Shown here: piece after piece, positions 33,049 through 44,507 of the stretch | Position numbering within the stretch: position 1 is the stretch's first letter | Layout of the letters: every line of letters begins with the position of its first letter | Assembly: GCA_019802505.1 (NCBI GenBank) | Contig: JAFMOC010000078.1 | Coordinates: 435,001 to 499,000, forward strand | DNA length: 64,000 nt | From: Corydoras sp. C115 | Lineage: Eukaryota; Chordata; Actinopteri; Siluriformes; Callichthyidae | Direction: 5' to 3' | Notes under the pieces: model-generated | Databases searched by the model: none | What the model saw: the letters and a program-made list of their open reading frames with translations, nothing else | Told to the model about the DNA's origin: nothing | Made by a program: the position numbers and the translations under genes

Positions 33049-33843
33049 AAACTGTAGTGAAAGTGAATGGGACCATAAAATGGGCGTGGCCAGGTGAGTG
33101 TATATAAATATATGTTACAAACTGGGACACTACAATAGGACAGATGATGCAGAGTTGGAATGTTGATATCTCAATCTGTTAAAAAATAAATAAAAGTGAC
33201 TGAGAACAAAAATGGGTGTGGCCAGGTGAGTGTATATAAATATATGTTACAAACTGGGACACTACAATAGGACAGATGATGCAGAGTTGGAATGTTGATA
33301 TCTCAATCTGTTAAAAAATAAATAAAAGTGACTGAGAACAAAAATGGGTGTGGCCAGGTGGGTTGGGTTTGTGAGTGTGTGTTTAAATATAAATTATAAG
33401 CCAGGACACTACAATAGTACAGATGATGCAGGGTTAGAACGTTGATAACTCAAACTGTTACAAAATAAATTAAAGTGGCTGAGAACAAAAATGGGTGTGG
33501 CCGGGTGTGGATGTGTGTGTATGTATAAATATATATTAAAAGCCAGGACTCGAACAGCAATAGAACAGATAATGTAGTGAAATACATGTAAGTGAATGGG
33601 ACCAAAAAAATGGGCGTGGCCAGGTGGGTGGGGGTGTTTATATAAATATATATTACAAGCCGGGACACTATAAAAAGACAGATGATGCAGAATTGGAACA
33701 CTAATATCTTAAACTGTTAAAAAAAATTAACTGTTTTAAAATGGGCGTGGCCAGGTGGGGGTTGCGCATATAAATAATTTTTATTAGCAGGGGTGGGTCA
33801 CCTCAACAGAACAGATTATTCAGAGTTGGAACGTTGATTGAAA
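33049..33843 (+). repeat. Satellite-like array, about 131-bp unit, 6 copies
   Basis: GGGCGTGGCC or GGGTGTGGCC starts each unit near 33082, 33213, 33345, 33493, 33612 and 33743. Units carry TATATAAATATAT, GGGACACTA, GACAGATGATGCAGAGTTGG and a CTGTTAAAAAATAAAT end. The first two units look identical over about 131 bp. Later ones differ in length (119-148 bp) and sequence. A last partial copy is at about 34405-34470 and a diverged one on the minus strand at 61690-61860. Confidence 0.92.
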
Positions 33844-33907
33844 GAGTAAATTATACTGCAAAACAACCAATAAATCGTTGAAATAGCAAAAATGCACATA
33901 TATCAAC

Positions 33908-34049
33908 ATCCATCCATCTATCCATCCATTATCTTCCGCTTTATCCTATATTAGGGTTACGGAGGGGTTCCCCATACCCATCCAGGGGAGAATGTTTTGG
34001 GCGCTGGGCAGGAACACCCAGGACAGGGTGCCAATCCATCGCACAGATA
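33908..34049 (-). mobile_element. tRNA-derived SINE, 3' fragment
   Basis: CCATCCATTATCTTCCGC to GGGTGCCAATCCATCGC, then stops, so the core and head are absent. Confidence 0.88.
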
Positions 34050-34897
34050 TCAATATTCTGCTGTAATTCACATGTAGTTGGTAACATCATAGCATAAGCC
34101 TTACAAACTCAGAAATGCACAGAAAGTACAAAAAACTTAAGAAATACAACAGCACTGCTTAAAAACAGTAAATATCACACAGCTGCTTCACAATGCAATG
34201 AAAGTGACATAAATGTGAGAAATAATGCAAAACAGCTGAAATAAACGTCTAACATGCTCAAATGCCTTAAAAAGTTACAAATGCATAGAAATTACCAAAA
34301 ATGTGAAAAATATAGCAGGACTCCTTAAATAGCGTGGAAATAATCTTAAATAAATGCACATATGTGCATTTCTTTTGCTTTCTTGCAATTACTGCCATTC
34401 TGTTAAACAATGAATGTAAGTGAATGGGAAGGAAAAGGGGCGTGGCCAAGTGAAAAGGGCATATCCCGGAAAGTGTAATCAGTCTGTTTTCGCTGGTGGC
34501 TGTCTCACACTAATAACAACCAGAACCAGAACGCAGAACGGATCTTTGGTGCCCTAGAGCTGGTTCCTCATTGTGTGATGGTATAATAGACTATTTTTCA
34601 TAAATAATACGTGAATTTGAATTACTGATAAGTATAACTCGTTCCCTAATCTGACACTCAAAACAAAATTGCCACTGGTGATTATCTTTCCAAAACCATG
34701 TACACTGTTGTCTTTCTCTTTTTCATGTGGTGAGACTTATCAAGAGTGACTTAAACAGGCCATTACATTTTATATCTTAAGGAACCTGGGGTCTAGAAGA
34801 CGATTGTTGTTATTTGCTACAAAATAAAATTCTAAGCATCTTCATTGATTTTTGCCTTTTGTACATAATCAACCATGATGGAACCGAAAAGGTCCCT
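34050..34897. other. AT-rich intron with weak internal repetition
   Basis: 34090-34330 has a loose tandem pattern (AACAGCACTGCTTAAAAACA, AGCAGGACTCCTTAAATAGC) of about 170 bp. 34405-34470 is a stray unit of the 131-bp satellite (GGGGCGTGGCC). Nothing is recognised in 34500-34897. Confidence 0.4.
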
Positions 34898-35165
34898 CCA
34901 GCCATCCATCTTCTGCTTAATCCTATGTTAGGGTTGGCATAGACAATCCTATGCTAGATACACCCAAGACACATGCACTAGACTCACGCACTATATAGGG
35001 GCAAATTGGAGCAGCCAATTCACATCTAATCCATGAATTTTGGACTGTGGGAGGCAATCAAAGAACCTGGAGGAAACACACTGAGAAAAAGGAACCTCAA
35101 CCCAGATCGGGACTCGAACTTGGATCCCCAGCGCTGAGAAGCAAATGTGCCACTCTGCCTCCCCA
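34898..35165 (-). mobile_element. Diverged tRNA-derived SINE
   Basis: CCATCCATCTTCTGCTTAAT through CCAATTCACATCTAATCC and ACTGTGGGAGG to CAGCGCTGAGAAGC. Contains the GAGCAGCCAATTCAC spacer of the older subfamily. Confidence 0.78.
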
Positions 35166-35184
35166 GTCTAATTCTAATAATTTA

Positions 35185-35470
35185 TTCATTCATTTATTAT
35201 CTTCCGCTTAATTCTCTACTAAGGTCGGGGGTTCCCCATGCCCATCCAGGGGAGAACATTGGTGCCAGTCACTTACACAGACACACGCACACTATATAGG
35301 GGCAATTTGGAGCAGCAAATTTACCTTCAATCTATGTTTTTGGACTTTGGGAGGAAATCTGAGAACCTGGAAGAAACACTATCGGACACTGGGAGAAAAA
35401 TGAACTTGAATTGGGATTCAAACCTGGATCCTCAGCGCTAAGAACGTGAACGTGCTAACCACTAAGCCAC
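35185..35470 (-). mobile_element. tRNA-derived SINE, internally shortened
   Basis: CATTCATTTATTATCTTCCG to GTGCTAACCACTAAGCCAC. The GGGCAGATACACCCAGGACA region is deleted. Confidence 0.85.
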
Positions 35471-35510
35471 GATATTATAAAACTATATATAAACGATATT
35501 TTATTAATAT

Positions 35511-35600
35511 ACAGTGCCAGTCCAAAGTTTGGACACACCTTTTGCTTTACTCATTGTCCATGTTCACAGTTCCACTTCTTGTAAAGATGGACTTTGTAGT
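35511..35600. repeat. Tc1-like terminal repeat fragment
   Basis: ACAGTGCCAGTCCAAAGTTT then GGACACACCTTT is the start of a familiar fish Tc1-type TIR. Only one end is present before hAT copy C. Confidence 0.6.
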
Positions 35601-35605
35601 TCTAC

Positions 35606-37245
35606 ACGAATCGATAAAATCGATAAAATCGATAAAAATTGATTATGAAAAGTGTTAGCAACAAATTTTATTATCGATTCGTTATGTCGCACGATTTACG
35701 CGTTACTCGCATTGTTGTAATCACTTCCTTCACCTGCAGTGCTTCTTCAATGCTGCGGAGGTGGAATCTGCGAAACAATTGAACAAAGTATAATAAATTC
35801 TACAAATGAAACATGGCTGACGCAGAAAAAAGTTAATCAACGTAACGGTGCACTCACACTATGTTAACTTCATAGAGACAGTGATAGAAAACGTGTGTTA
35901 CTTTTTATTTTTGTAGTGTTTAAATGAGCTTTATATATACAACTTGTACACAATGGTGATAATTAATGATTAAGCTTAACATTTACATTTTCTTACAAAG
36001 TATGAGTGAAGACACTGCTGTGAGAAATCCTGTGTCTGCGTCTGTCTCTCCGTCACGCTCTGCCACTCGCTCCCTTAGCCCCGCCTTCTAGTTCCGCTTT
36101 CGCTCCGTCACCAGGTGAGGCTAATTTGTTTAATGGGTCGTTTACCTTATTTAAGCTCTGTCTTCACACGGGACGAACGCGAAGTATTGTCCCTGCTTGC
36201 ATACATACCGAGCGATTTTTTGGCTTCTATTCTAGATCTGTCTCTCAGCTTTTTGTCCTGTGGGGTATCTGGTCTCGGTGAGTGTGCGTCTGTTTATGTT
36301 AGCTGTTTGTTAGCATCTGCGCTCTCACCTCTGTGTTTAGGTTAGTCTCTGTCATTGCATGAGTGAACGTCTGTGTTTTTCTGTGATCGCTCCCAGTGTT
36401 TTGTCTAATCCTCTTTCTGTTTTCAGTGTTCATCCTGTCCCTAGAGTCCTGCGTCCCGGGAGCGATCGTTGTCTCTGTCCGTCCGCTCAGGTGGTTCGGC
36501 TTCGGCCGGTTGGGGCGGAGTTCGCGCTCACCCTAGCTCGCTCCGCTGGCGCGTCACCACCTGAGGGCGTCCGTGTCTCAGTGTTCACCCAGCATACTAA
36601 TAATTCCGATCTGTTTACTAACACGCTCTATCTCGGGGAACTAACATGGTTTTCTTCCCTGTGTATTAACCCTCTCGCTGTCCCCCCGTCCCTTGTCTGT
36701 TGCAGTTCCTTCCTGAGCCGCTCGTCGTCCCGTGTAGTTCACCGTACCTCTCTGAACACTTTCTCCACGCTTTCTTCTTTCATGTTTTTGGATAACACTC
36801 GCGTTGACACACCTGTTCTTTCTATCGTAGGGTTTGTTATTTTGTCTACTCTAAACAACCTCACTAGTCCTTTCCATTTTTCTTCACGCATAGCCAGTGT
36901 AGGGTTACTACAGCGTTAGTATTAGTGTGTACTTTGTTTTATTTGGTTATTGGTTTTGCTCGGTGTTGTGCTCTGCCCGGTCCTCCGTCCAGGTTCATCA
37001 CCCCGGCCTGGGTCCAGTTGACAACACTCCCCTCGACCACGCCTCCTCCTGCACTACCCTACCTCTGCCTTGCTTATTAATAAACCTACTTTGTTCTGCA
37101 TCCACGTCTCCAGACCTAGCCTTACAGCCACTTTGTGACAACTGCACTCTATGGTTGTGAGTGAGTTTGAATGCAGTGTTTGCATCAGCTTATTTTTCTT
37201 TATTTTTAAATTTATGAATACATTTTACTTAATTAAATGATATTA

Positions 37246-37279
<34 letters not shown>

Positions 37280-37408
37280 TGTTATGTTATTTAATGGTCT
37301 GTTTCTGAATAACGGCATGAATTATTTTTTTCCCCGATTCATCGATTGATCGGAAAAATAATCGACCATTTAATCGTTAGTTGCAATAATCGTTAGCTGC
37401 AGCACTAG
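35606..37408 (+). mobile_element. hAT transposon copy C with nested solo LTR
   Basis: The left side begins ACGAATCGATAAAATCG, lacking the TAGGGCTGCA tip. The right side ends TTAGCTGCAGCACTA, a mutated tip preceded by a short duplication of AATAATCGTTAGTTGCA. Its body matches copies D and E in the reverse sense. No TSD is readable. Non-coding. Confidence 0.82.
36019..37140 (+). mobile_element. Solo LTR, 1122 bp, nested in hAT copy C, TSD ACTGC
   Basis: Begins TGTGAGAAATCC and ends ACTTTGTGACA. ACTGC flanks it at 36014-36018 and 37141-37145, and removing it restores the hAT phrase GAAGACACTGCACTCTATGG. TATTTAAG near 36148 and TTAATAAACC near 37077 suit a promoter and poly(A) signal in plus sense. 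The ORFs inside (for example 36359-36919) have no recognisable domain. Whether it comes from a gypsy-type or retrovirus-like element cannot be told from the LTR. Confidence 0.85.
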
Positions 37409-38504
37409 AGAATGGAAATTTTGACTCAGAAAAACAAGAATATCTCAGAAATGCTTTGAACTGGTTCCTAAAAAAAGCTCAAAAATGAGGGGAGAAGAAA
37501 GGTAGTCAAAAATGGTGAAATAATAAAACTCACACTAATTGCCATATATGGCAATCACACTAATAAAAATACTGAACATTTTAATACTGTAAATTTTTCA
37601 CCATCAATAATTTACTGGGTCACACAAGGGAGAATGGCTGTCACATTCAGTGACATGTTCCAATCCCGAAGAATTCCGAAAGTAAGAGTACATACCATCT
37701 CACAAAGTGGACGGCCACCTGCATTATGTCAGGGACAATAAAAGCCGCTTCCTCAGGCTTGCAGCAGCAGCCAGTCCACCTTTCCGTACACCATGTACAA
37801 ATATAACTATGGCGCAAGAAAGTTTTAAATAAGAGGAGTAACGGTGGCATTCAAAAAAAAAGTGCAGATTATTATACAGAAAGACCATTTTCTTGCCAAT
37901 GACAAAATTTTTGCTTGCCATTGATGCTTAAAATGATGCTTGAGAACAAGGGTTCGGTTGTAAAAGCAAACAGGCTCTGCCTCTCCTCCTCTCCCCCAGC
38001 ACCATTGCGCTGGCTGCGAGCTGATGACGTCAAGCAGTGAGCCACGGCGATGGCCACGCAAAAGCGGCAGGTCCCACGCAGTACAGTGGGTGATGCCTTC
38101 CACACCTCCGTTTCCCACGATGAGCGACACACCCTGGTGTTTTCCGATTCACCTGAGGTTGCTGGAACCTCCGCTTTGCTCTCAGCAAGAGCAGAAGGCC
38201 TGGGTCGGGGTGTGCACTCCCTGCTGGGTAACATGCCCGCGCAGCTCACAGGTGATGTTCTCTTCCACGTGCGTCCTCACTCGTCCCAGGTTTCGGTACA
38301 CAAATGTAACGGGGGGTCTGCACGGATGAGGGCAGAAGACCAGATTTCTCCTAACTGGAATGGGGTTTATTACAGAACATTTAAAATTACATTAAAATTT
38401 TAGCTGCAATGTCCTAGTGTCCCTCGCCGAAGTCCTGCTCCCATCAGGTTCATGGAATCTCTCTTTCTGCGGCATGAGATGTCACAGTTTAAAAAGCCGC
38501 ACAC
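37409..38504. other. Intron; part shared with 63.1-63.3 kb
   Basis: 38150-38300 (CCGCTTTGCTCTCAGCAAG, AACATGCCCGCGCAGCTCAC, CGTCCCAGGTTT) parallels 63155-63285, so it is an unnamed dispersed repeat. 37680-37830 is GC-balanced sequence that I cannot place. ORFs on both strands at 37.8-38.4 kb lack known motifs. Confidence 0.4.
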
Positions 38505-38984
38505 TAGGGCTGCAACTAACGATTATTTTGATAATCGATTAATTGGTCGATTATTTTTTTTCAGAGAAATCGATGAATCTGATAAAAAAATTCAATAAAC
38601 GTCTTTATTAAACAGGTCAATAAATGCCTGGTTTTATTTACAGTATGAGTTTAAGGCAGGGGTGCTCAATAACGTTGATCAGGGGTGTCAGGTAGATTCC
38701 GATGGAATGGAGATTTGAAAAAATGTATCAGCGCTTTTTTACACCACAGTATCGGAAGCACTTATAAACACACGCACGCATTTTAACACACAATGTGATT
38801 CATTCTGAATCACGATCTCTATCGCTGTGCAAGAGACCAGTCTGCCCCCCCCCCACATGGCCACCCCACCGTGCCTAAATCCGAAGCACTGGATCATGAA
38901 TAATCTACATTAGATAGTTTGTGTTTGTGTTTTTGCACTTTATTTGACTGACAAGATGAGTGAAGGACTTCACTCCAAAAGAAT

Positions 38985-39160
38985 TAAAATACCACTTTCA
39001 TTTAGAGTGAGAGGGTGAATATTTTTTTACAATGTCAAACTCAAAATGCCTTTGCTTGATTTGCCAAGTAGCCATTGCACTTCCATTGTGTTTGGTCGTA
39101 CTAAAACGAAGTTTTTGCCATGATATTTGCTGGAATGTGTTTAATAAAAGAGCAATTTCT
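38985..39160 (+). pseudogene. hAT transposase N-terminal (BED-like finger) remnant
   Basis: Plus-strand reading from about 39017 gives EYFFTMSNSKCLCLICQVAI, which fits the C-x2-C start of the BED-like finger in hAT transposases of the type domesticated as ZBED5/GTF2IRD2 (family knowledge). The catalytic domain is absent and the finger histidines cannot be placed. Confidence 0.5.
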
Positions 39161-39213
39161 GTGAAAATGGGAATCTGAAGCCGTCTTTTATATGCTGATT
39201 CGACAATGCTAAC

Positions 39214-39500
39214 ATCCATCTATCCATCCATTATCTTCCACTTTATATTCTATTAGGGTCACAGGGGGTGTTCCCCATGCCCATCCAGGAGAGAACATTT
39301 CGGGCGCTGGGCAGACAGGGCGCCAATCTATCGCTGGGCACACACTCACTCTATATACACAGACACACTCTATATGGGGCAATTTGGAGAATTCAATCGA
39401 CTGTGGGAGGAAACCGGAGAACCCGGAGGAAACCCATGCGGACACGGGGAGAACATGGAAACTCCACCCAGATTGGGATTCGAACCGGGAATCCCTAGTG
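39214..39500 (-). mobile_element. tRNA-derived SINE inside the nested hAT
   Basis: CCATCCATTATCTTCCAC to CGGGAATCCCTAGTG. The middle of the core is shortened and the tRNA 5' end is missing. Confidence 0.88.
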
Positions 39501-39531
39501 ACAATACTAACATGATGTGTTGTAAGTTCAA

Positions 39532-41172
39532 GTTCAAGTAATTTATTTATATAGCGCTTTTTACAACAGTACATTGTCACAAAGCAGCTTTACAGAATGA
39601 AAAAACTTTAATCCCCCAAAGAGCAAGCTAAAGCGACAGTGGCAAGAAAAAACTCCCTGTTATGCTGTTATTTAAGGAAGAAACCTTGAGAGGACCAAGA
39701 CTCAGTGGGGGACTCATCCTCCTTGAGCGGCCAGGCAGTAATCAGACTTTATTGGCCAAGTATGTTCACACATACAAGGAATTTGTCTTTGGTTACAATA
39801 GCTCATGGTTCTCTCTGCAGACCTGATGATGCGCTGTAGTCTGTAGTGTAGGACAATAGTGTAGGACAGCCATGTACAGATATCTAACAAATGGAAAAAC
39901 TAACAACTCGAAAACTATATGTAAGTCCATTAAGGGCTTCCTGCAGGACCGCCAGTCCAATTAATATTAAAAGCCATATATGAAGGTCTGACTACACCTC
40001 CAGGAAGCCGGTCACACCTCAAAAGAAACAGACGAGGAAGGCAGTTAGAGCTGATAATAAAGCACGGCATTTAATTAATAAGTAATTGATTGACACAGTG
40101 CATCATGTGACTCTGGCATCACTGACTAGAGCAGCATAACTAAAATAGGCAGATACTGCAGTCTCTACATAGTTGAGATGGCGCCCCGGAACAGCAACAT
40201 TTCAGCGCCACACCCCCCCATTAATGATGAGGTGGGTGAAGAGGTGAAACGCCAGCACACACTGATCACAGATCACAGCCAAGTCTGAGATCTACATCTT
40301 TATCTACAGGGGATTAATTAAACGCCAGGTTAAATAAATGTGCTTTTAATTCATTTTTAAAGATTAATAGTGATTCAGAATTACGAACAGTAACTGGGAG
40401 GCTATTCCAAAGTTGAGGAGCTTTGTGGGAGAACGCTCTTCCACCAGCAGTAATTTTATTTATTCTCGGAGCTAAGAGTAGACCAGCACCTTGAGATCGG
40501 AGCTCACGTGTTGGCTTATACGATCAGCTCATTCAGATACCGTGGAGCCTGATTATGTAGAATTTTATGTTATCAATAAAAATTTGTACTCAATACGAAA
40601 CCTAAATGGTAGCCAGTGCAAGTTTGATAACACAGGACTGAGATCAAACTTTTTGGTTTTAGTTAAAACTCTAGCTGCAGCATATTGAACAAGTTGTAAT
40701 TTATGTAATGATTTATTAGAACATCCTGTCAGAAGTGAATTACAATAATCTAACCTTGAGGTAATAATAGCATGAATTAGTTTTTCTGCATCTTGGAGGG
40801 AGAGGATATTTCGTAGCTTTGAAATGTTACGAAGGTGAAAAAATGCAATTCTAGTAATATTGCTAATGTGCTTTGTAAAGGAGAGATCTGAATCAATAAT
40901 GATACTGAGATTATTTACAGATGAACTGGGTCTAATTAAAGAGTTTCAAGGTTTAACATAGTGTTAGAAGCTTTGTTAATTTTGTCCTTGAGTCCAACTA
41001 TCAGAAACTGAAATCTGAATTTAGCAGTAGGAAGTTTTTTGACATCCATATTTTAATCTTGGATGCAGTACTTGAGCTTACTGACTGAACAAAATTAGGG
41101 GTTAGCTGAAATGTATAACTGTGTATCATCTGCATAAGAGTGGAAACTGATTCCATGTTTACGAATAAACAG
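39532..41172 (-). mobile_element. L2-like LINE inside the nested hAT
   Basis: Minus-strand copy: tail TTCAAGTTCAAGTAATTTAT at 39532, a 3' UTR to about 40310, then decayed C-terminal RT sequence (reverse of AATAGCCTCCCAGTTACTG) up to the YADD region near 41130. Several frameshifts and a deletion. Its UTR carries a foreign 80-bp piece at 39742-39822. Confidence 0.85.
39742..39822 (+). repeat. Dispersed teleost LINE-tail fragment
   Basis: GACTTTATTGGCCAAGTATG then TTCACACATACAAGGAATTT matches 61014-61085. It is a familiar fish repeat end, probably of an RTE-type LINE (from memory). It is inserted in the UTR of the LINE at 39532-41172. Confidence 0.6.
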
Positions 41173-42067
41173 GTTTCAATAAAAAAGCCTAAAAAAATAT
41201 TAACCCTCGTAGATCTCGATGACCTGTCCAATGGAAAAGATCAATGGAAAAGTGTGGGCACCCCTGGTTTAAGGCATCTAAGTAGCCCAAAGAACAATTA
41301 CACAAATCTCACACACACTGACACAGTATGTAGCAATGTTTTTTTTTAAAAAATACTAAATTACATAAATTTCAGTAGCTCTAATATGTTACCTAATCCC
41401 CATCTAAATGCAATTCATCCTACCTCACTCCCATAGAGTGCAGTGTCTTCACTCATACTTTGTCAGAAAACGAAATCTTAATTTATTAATTACCACCATT
41501 GGGTACAAGTTGTATGTATTTATAAAGCACATATAAACACTGCTTAAGTTAATTAAATGAAAATAAAAATTCTCCATCACTGTCATTATCCAGTTACAAC
41601 CAAAAACAGCATGAACTGTGCTCTGGTTCTCATAGTGTGAGTGCACCATTACGTTGATTCACTTCAAAACTAAAGAAACTTGGGATATTGTAGTGATATT
41701 GTAGTGTTACTCTGCTGTTCAGCTCCTTCATCCTCATCAGTGAATCCAACATGTTTAGTTTCAGGTGGTGTATCATCACCGTGGTGCTCCATGCAGGTCA
41801 AATCATTTTCGCAAAGTTACGTATTTTAGTTGTGTGAAGCGTGAAGTGCTCCCACACTTTTGATGATATAAACCAAAGCTTTTTTCTGCTTCGGCCATGT
41901 TTTATTTGTAGAGTTTATTATTATTAAAATTGTTTCGCAGATTCCACCATTGCTCCGCCTCGTAAATCGTGCGACACAACGAATCGATAATGAAATTTGT
42001 TGTCGACACTTTTCATAACCGATTTTTATCGATTTTATCGATTCGTTGTTGCAGCCCTACTGCACAT

Positions 42068-42700
42068 GTCAGTATACAGAGCCAAATCAGGTGCGCTAAT
42101 CAATCGCCCTCATTGCCTCCACCTCTCATAATTGCCCCCCTGTGCCACCGCGCCACCACAAACATGCTAAACAAATAAAGTTCCTTAATGGCTTGACAGA
42201 GCTAGAGACATTAAATAAATATAAAACTAGGAAACAGGAACAGAAATGTACTGTAACTGTGTGGAACAGAACCTAAAATACAGAGATTGCACACCAGTCA
42301 GTGGGAACAAACTGTCAAGAAGATTTTCAAAACACTAAAATTGGAGCTGATAAGGCAAAGGAAGACTATAATAATAGCCTGCCAAGACAGAAATGATACC
42401 TCATTCTGTCAGGAAAGCTCGCTGCATGGCCATGAAAAGGAAACATATCTGATGTAGGTCCACATACAACAAAGAATCAACTCTGTTTACATTACATTTA
42501 GTCATTAATCAGACGCTTTCATTCAACACGATTTACAAATGAGAGAAAAAACAAAACAATACAGAGAGAGCATCTCGTCAGACGCCTCTCGTTGCCATGG
42601 TAATCACCATTCGTTTGCCGGTTACCCTTTAAATTGGTTATTAAGTTCGGAGACGGCAAAACGCAAATGTGGATTTTTGCATATAGAGAACAAGATTCTC
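42068..42700. other. Intron with repeat fragments
   Basis: 42487-42550 (ACATTTAGTCATTAATCAGA) is the old dispersed teleost repeat. 42565-42650 (GCCTCTCGTTGCCATGGTAA, CGTTTGCCGGTTACCCTTTA) matches 48596-48700 in inverse orientation. The rest is not recognised. Confidence 0.45.
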
Positions 42701-42713
42701 AGTTTCTAAAAAT

Positions 42714-43005
42714 CCATCCATCATCTTCCGCTTTATCCTCTATTAGGGTCGTGGGGGGGGGGACACCCAGGACAGGGCGCCAATCTATCACTAGGCACAC
42801 ACTCACACAGATACACACATACAAACACACTCTATATGGGGCAATTTGGAGAATTCAGTTGACTTGATCCATGTTTCTGGACTGGGAGAGGAAACCGGAG
42901 AACCTGGAGGAAACCCACGCGGATACGGGGAGAACATGGAAGCTCCACCCACCCTCCACTCAGCACTGAGAGGCGAACGTGCTAAACACTAAGCCACCGT
43001 GCTAT
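42714..43005 (-). mobile_element. tRNA-derived SINE with 13-bp TSD
   Basis: AGTTTCTAAAAAT at 42701-42713 and 43006-43018 flanks it. Internal deletions lie near 42765 and 42945. Confidence 0.94.
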
Positions 43006-43018
43006 AGTTTCTAAAAAT

Positions 43019-43670
43019 AATTTGGAAAAATTAAATCTTACCAAGTCAGAAAATCTTAAACAAATGTAAAAAATCTTGTTTTTGACTTTCCAGATTTCTA
43101 AATAAAATAAATAATGTAGTTTTTAGAAACTTATTATTTTAAGAAAACCTACAAGGTTTCTGTACTGGCAAATAACTTTACTTGATTCATGTCCATTTTT
43201 ATTTTTCTTGATTGTGTTTATTTTATTTATTTATTTATTTTTACAGTTATTCACTTTGCATACTTTTTAGGGGTGTAACAGTAGGTTGTATTCATCACGA
43301 ACCGAAAACAAGATTTGTTTCATGATACAAAAGTCCAGATTAGGTTTTAATAAAATTCACAACACACAGTAGCTCGATAGTGCACAGCATTTCTTCTCTA
43401 TCCATCACAGCATCTGAACAGATCGGAGATGAAGTGAATTCACATTTCCTTTTACTTCTAAATAAAAACCCCATTTTTCTCAAACTATCTACCAAAAAAA
43501 TCTTCATTCTGGGGATCTAATAAATTTTATTTACTTTTTTTTAGCTAGAAACATAACTAGGATTTTGTGATGATATTGTAAGATTTATGGACCTGTACAG
43601 TATTAGTACCTGTAAGGTATTAGGGGTCAGTTCTGGATGCATTGCATTACATTACTTCCTTTAAGGGTGG
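43019..43670. other. AT-rich intron with a hAT-like end at 43268
   Basis: TAGGGGTGTAACAGTAGG at 43268 is like the ends of the elements at 46056 and 55370 and is followed by CATCACGAACCG. No matching second end was found nearby. Confidence 0.4.
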
Positions 43671-44018
43671 CACGTTGGCTTAGTGGTTAGCTCGTTCGCC
43701 TCTGAGCGCTAGGGATTCCTAGTTTGAATCCCAATCTGGGAGGCGTTTCCATGTTCTCCCCGTGTCCGCGTGGGTTTCCTCTGGGTTCTCCGATTTCCTC
43801 CCACAGTCCAAAAACATGGATCAAGGTCAATAGAATTCTCCAAATTGCACCATATAGCTTGTGTTTGTGTGTATGTGTGAGTGAGTGTGTGCCCAGTGAT
43901 AGTTTGATGCCCTGTCCTGGGTGTACAGCGCCCAAAACATTCTCCCCTGGATGCATATGGGGAACCCCCCCTTCACGCGACCCTAGTAGAGGATAAAGTG
44001 GAAGATAATGGATGGATA
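43671..44018 (+). mobile_element. tRNA-derived SINE
   Basis: Full length from GGTGGCACGTTGGCTTAGTG to GATAATGGATGGA. TACTTCC before it (about 43652) and after it is a probable TSD. Confidence 0.9.
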
Positions 44019-44086
44019 CTTCCATTAATTTTCTTATTTGGATGCGTCATCATATAATCAATATAAAGTAATGTGAAGGATTTGAT

Positions 44087-44465
44087 GTGTTCTACACCCC
44101 CTCTCTGTTCGGGGGTGATTTGTGCAGACTGACGTGTGTTCAACCAGCTCAAGTGAACTCATGTCACTCCACTACTCACCATTGGCTCCCTGTAGCTGCT
44201 TGTATTCAGTACACGACACTTACTCTGGCCTACAGGACAATTTCTGGATCTACCCCCTCCTTCACTCTTACCTTCACTCAAAATACACTCTAGTGATGAA
44301 TGTCGCCTGGTGCTTTAACCTCACCGTGGTGCTAATTCCCACTCTGGAGAATTCACAACTGCTAAATGGTGGAACCATCTTCCCAACTCAGTCTGTAAGG
44401 CTGAGTCACTTAGCATCTTTAAGCAACAAGTGAAAACGCATTTCTACCACAAACACTTTATATAA
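44087..44465 (+). pseudogene. LINE reverse transcriptase C-terminal remnant
   Basis: The plus strand gives HHWLPVAACIQYTTLTLAYR, then after frameshifts WWNHLPN-like and a KQQVKTHFYHKHF ending. That is the conserved C-terminal block of L2/CR1- or Rex-type LINEs. Different from the L2-like family at 14.6 kb. No 3' UTR tail recognised. Confidence 0.65.
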
Positions 44466-44507
44466 AAAATCTAGATTGAATAATGATCAGGTTTGATTAC
44501 ACTAGAG

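Larger units (their letters stand above)
38657..41266 (+). mobile_element. Second-type hAT nested in copy D, TSD GTTTAAGG
   Basis: Begins CAGGGGTGCTCA and ends TGGGCACCCCTG, a hAT-type inverted repeat. GTTTAAGG is duplicated exactly at 38649-38656 and 41267-41274. The 2610-bp interior contains a transposase N-terminal remnant, a SINE and a LINE. Confidence 0.92.
38505..42059 (-). mobile_element. hAT transposon copy D, holding a second hAT
   Basis: Tips TAGGGCTGCAAC (38505) and GTTGCAGCCCTA (42059) are perfect. The flanks CCGCACAC (38497-38504) and CTGCACAT (42060-42067) are an 8-bp TSD with two C-to-T-type differences. Its own sequence is 38505-38656 plus 41267-42059. It includes a BED-region remnant at about 41690-41905 on the minus strand (starting at a GCCATG-complement near 41900). 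Confidence 0.9.

Noticed and set aside
33049..33843. CRISPR-like regular repeat
   Set aside because: Units of about 131 bp are directly adjacent with no unique spacers, in a eukaryotic genome: a satellite array.
36359..36919. 186-codon plus-strand ORF
   Set aside because: It lies entirely within a solo LTR bounded by a 5-bp TSD, with no recognisable domain.
37641..37850. Possible minus-strand exon near 37.7 kb
   Set aside because: The frame is interrupted, no splice-site pair fits, and it does not match the neighbouring parts of PKG I.
38024..38403. Overlapping ORFs of about 100-125 codons on both strands
   Set aside because: No motif or splice context, and part of the region is a dispersed repeat also found at 63.2 kb.
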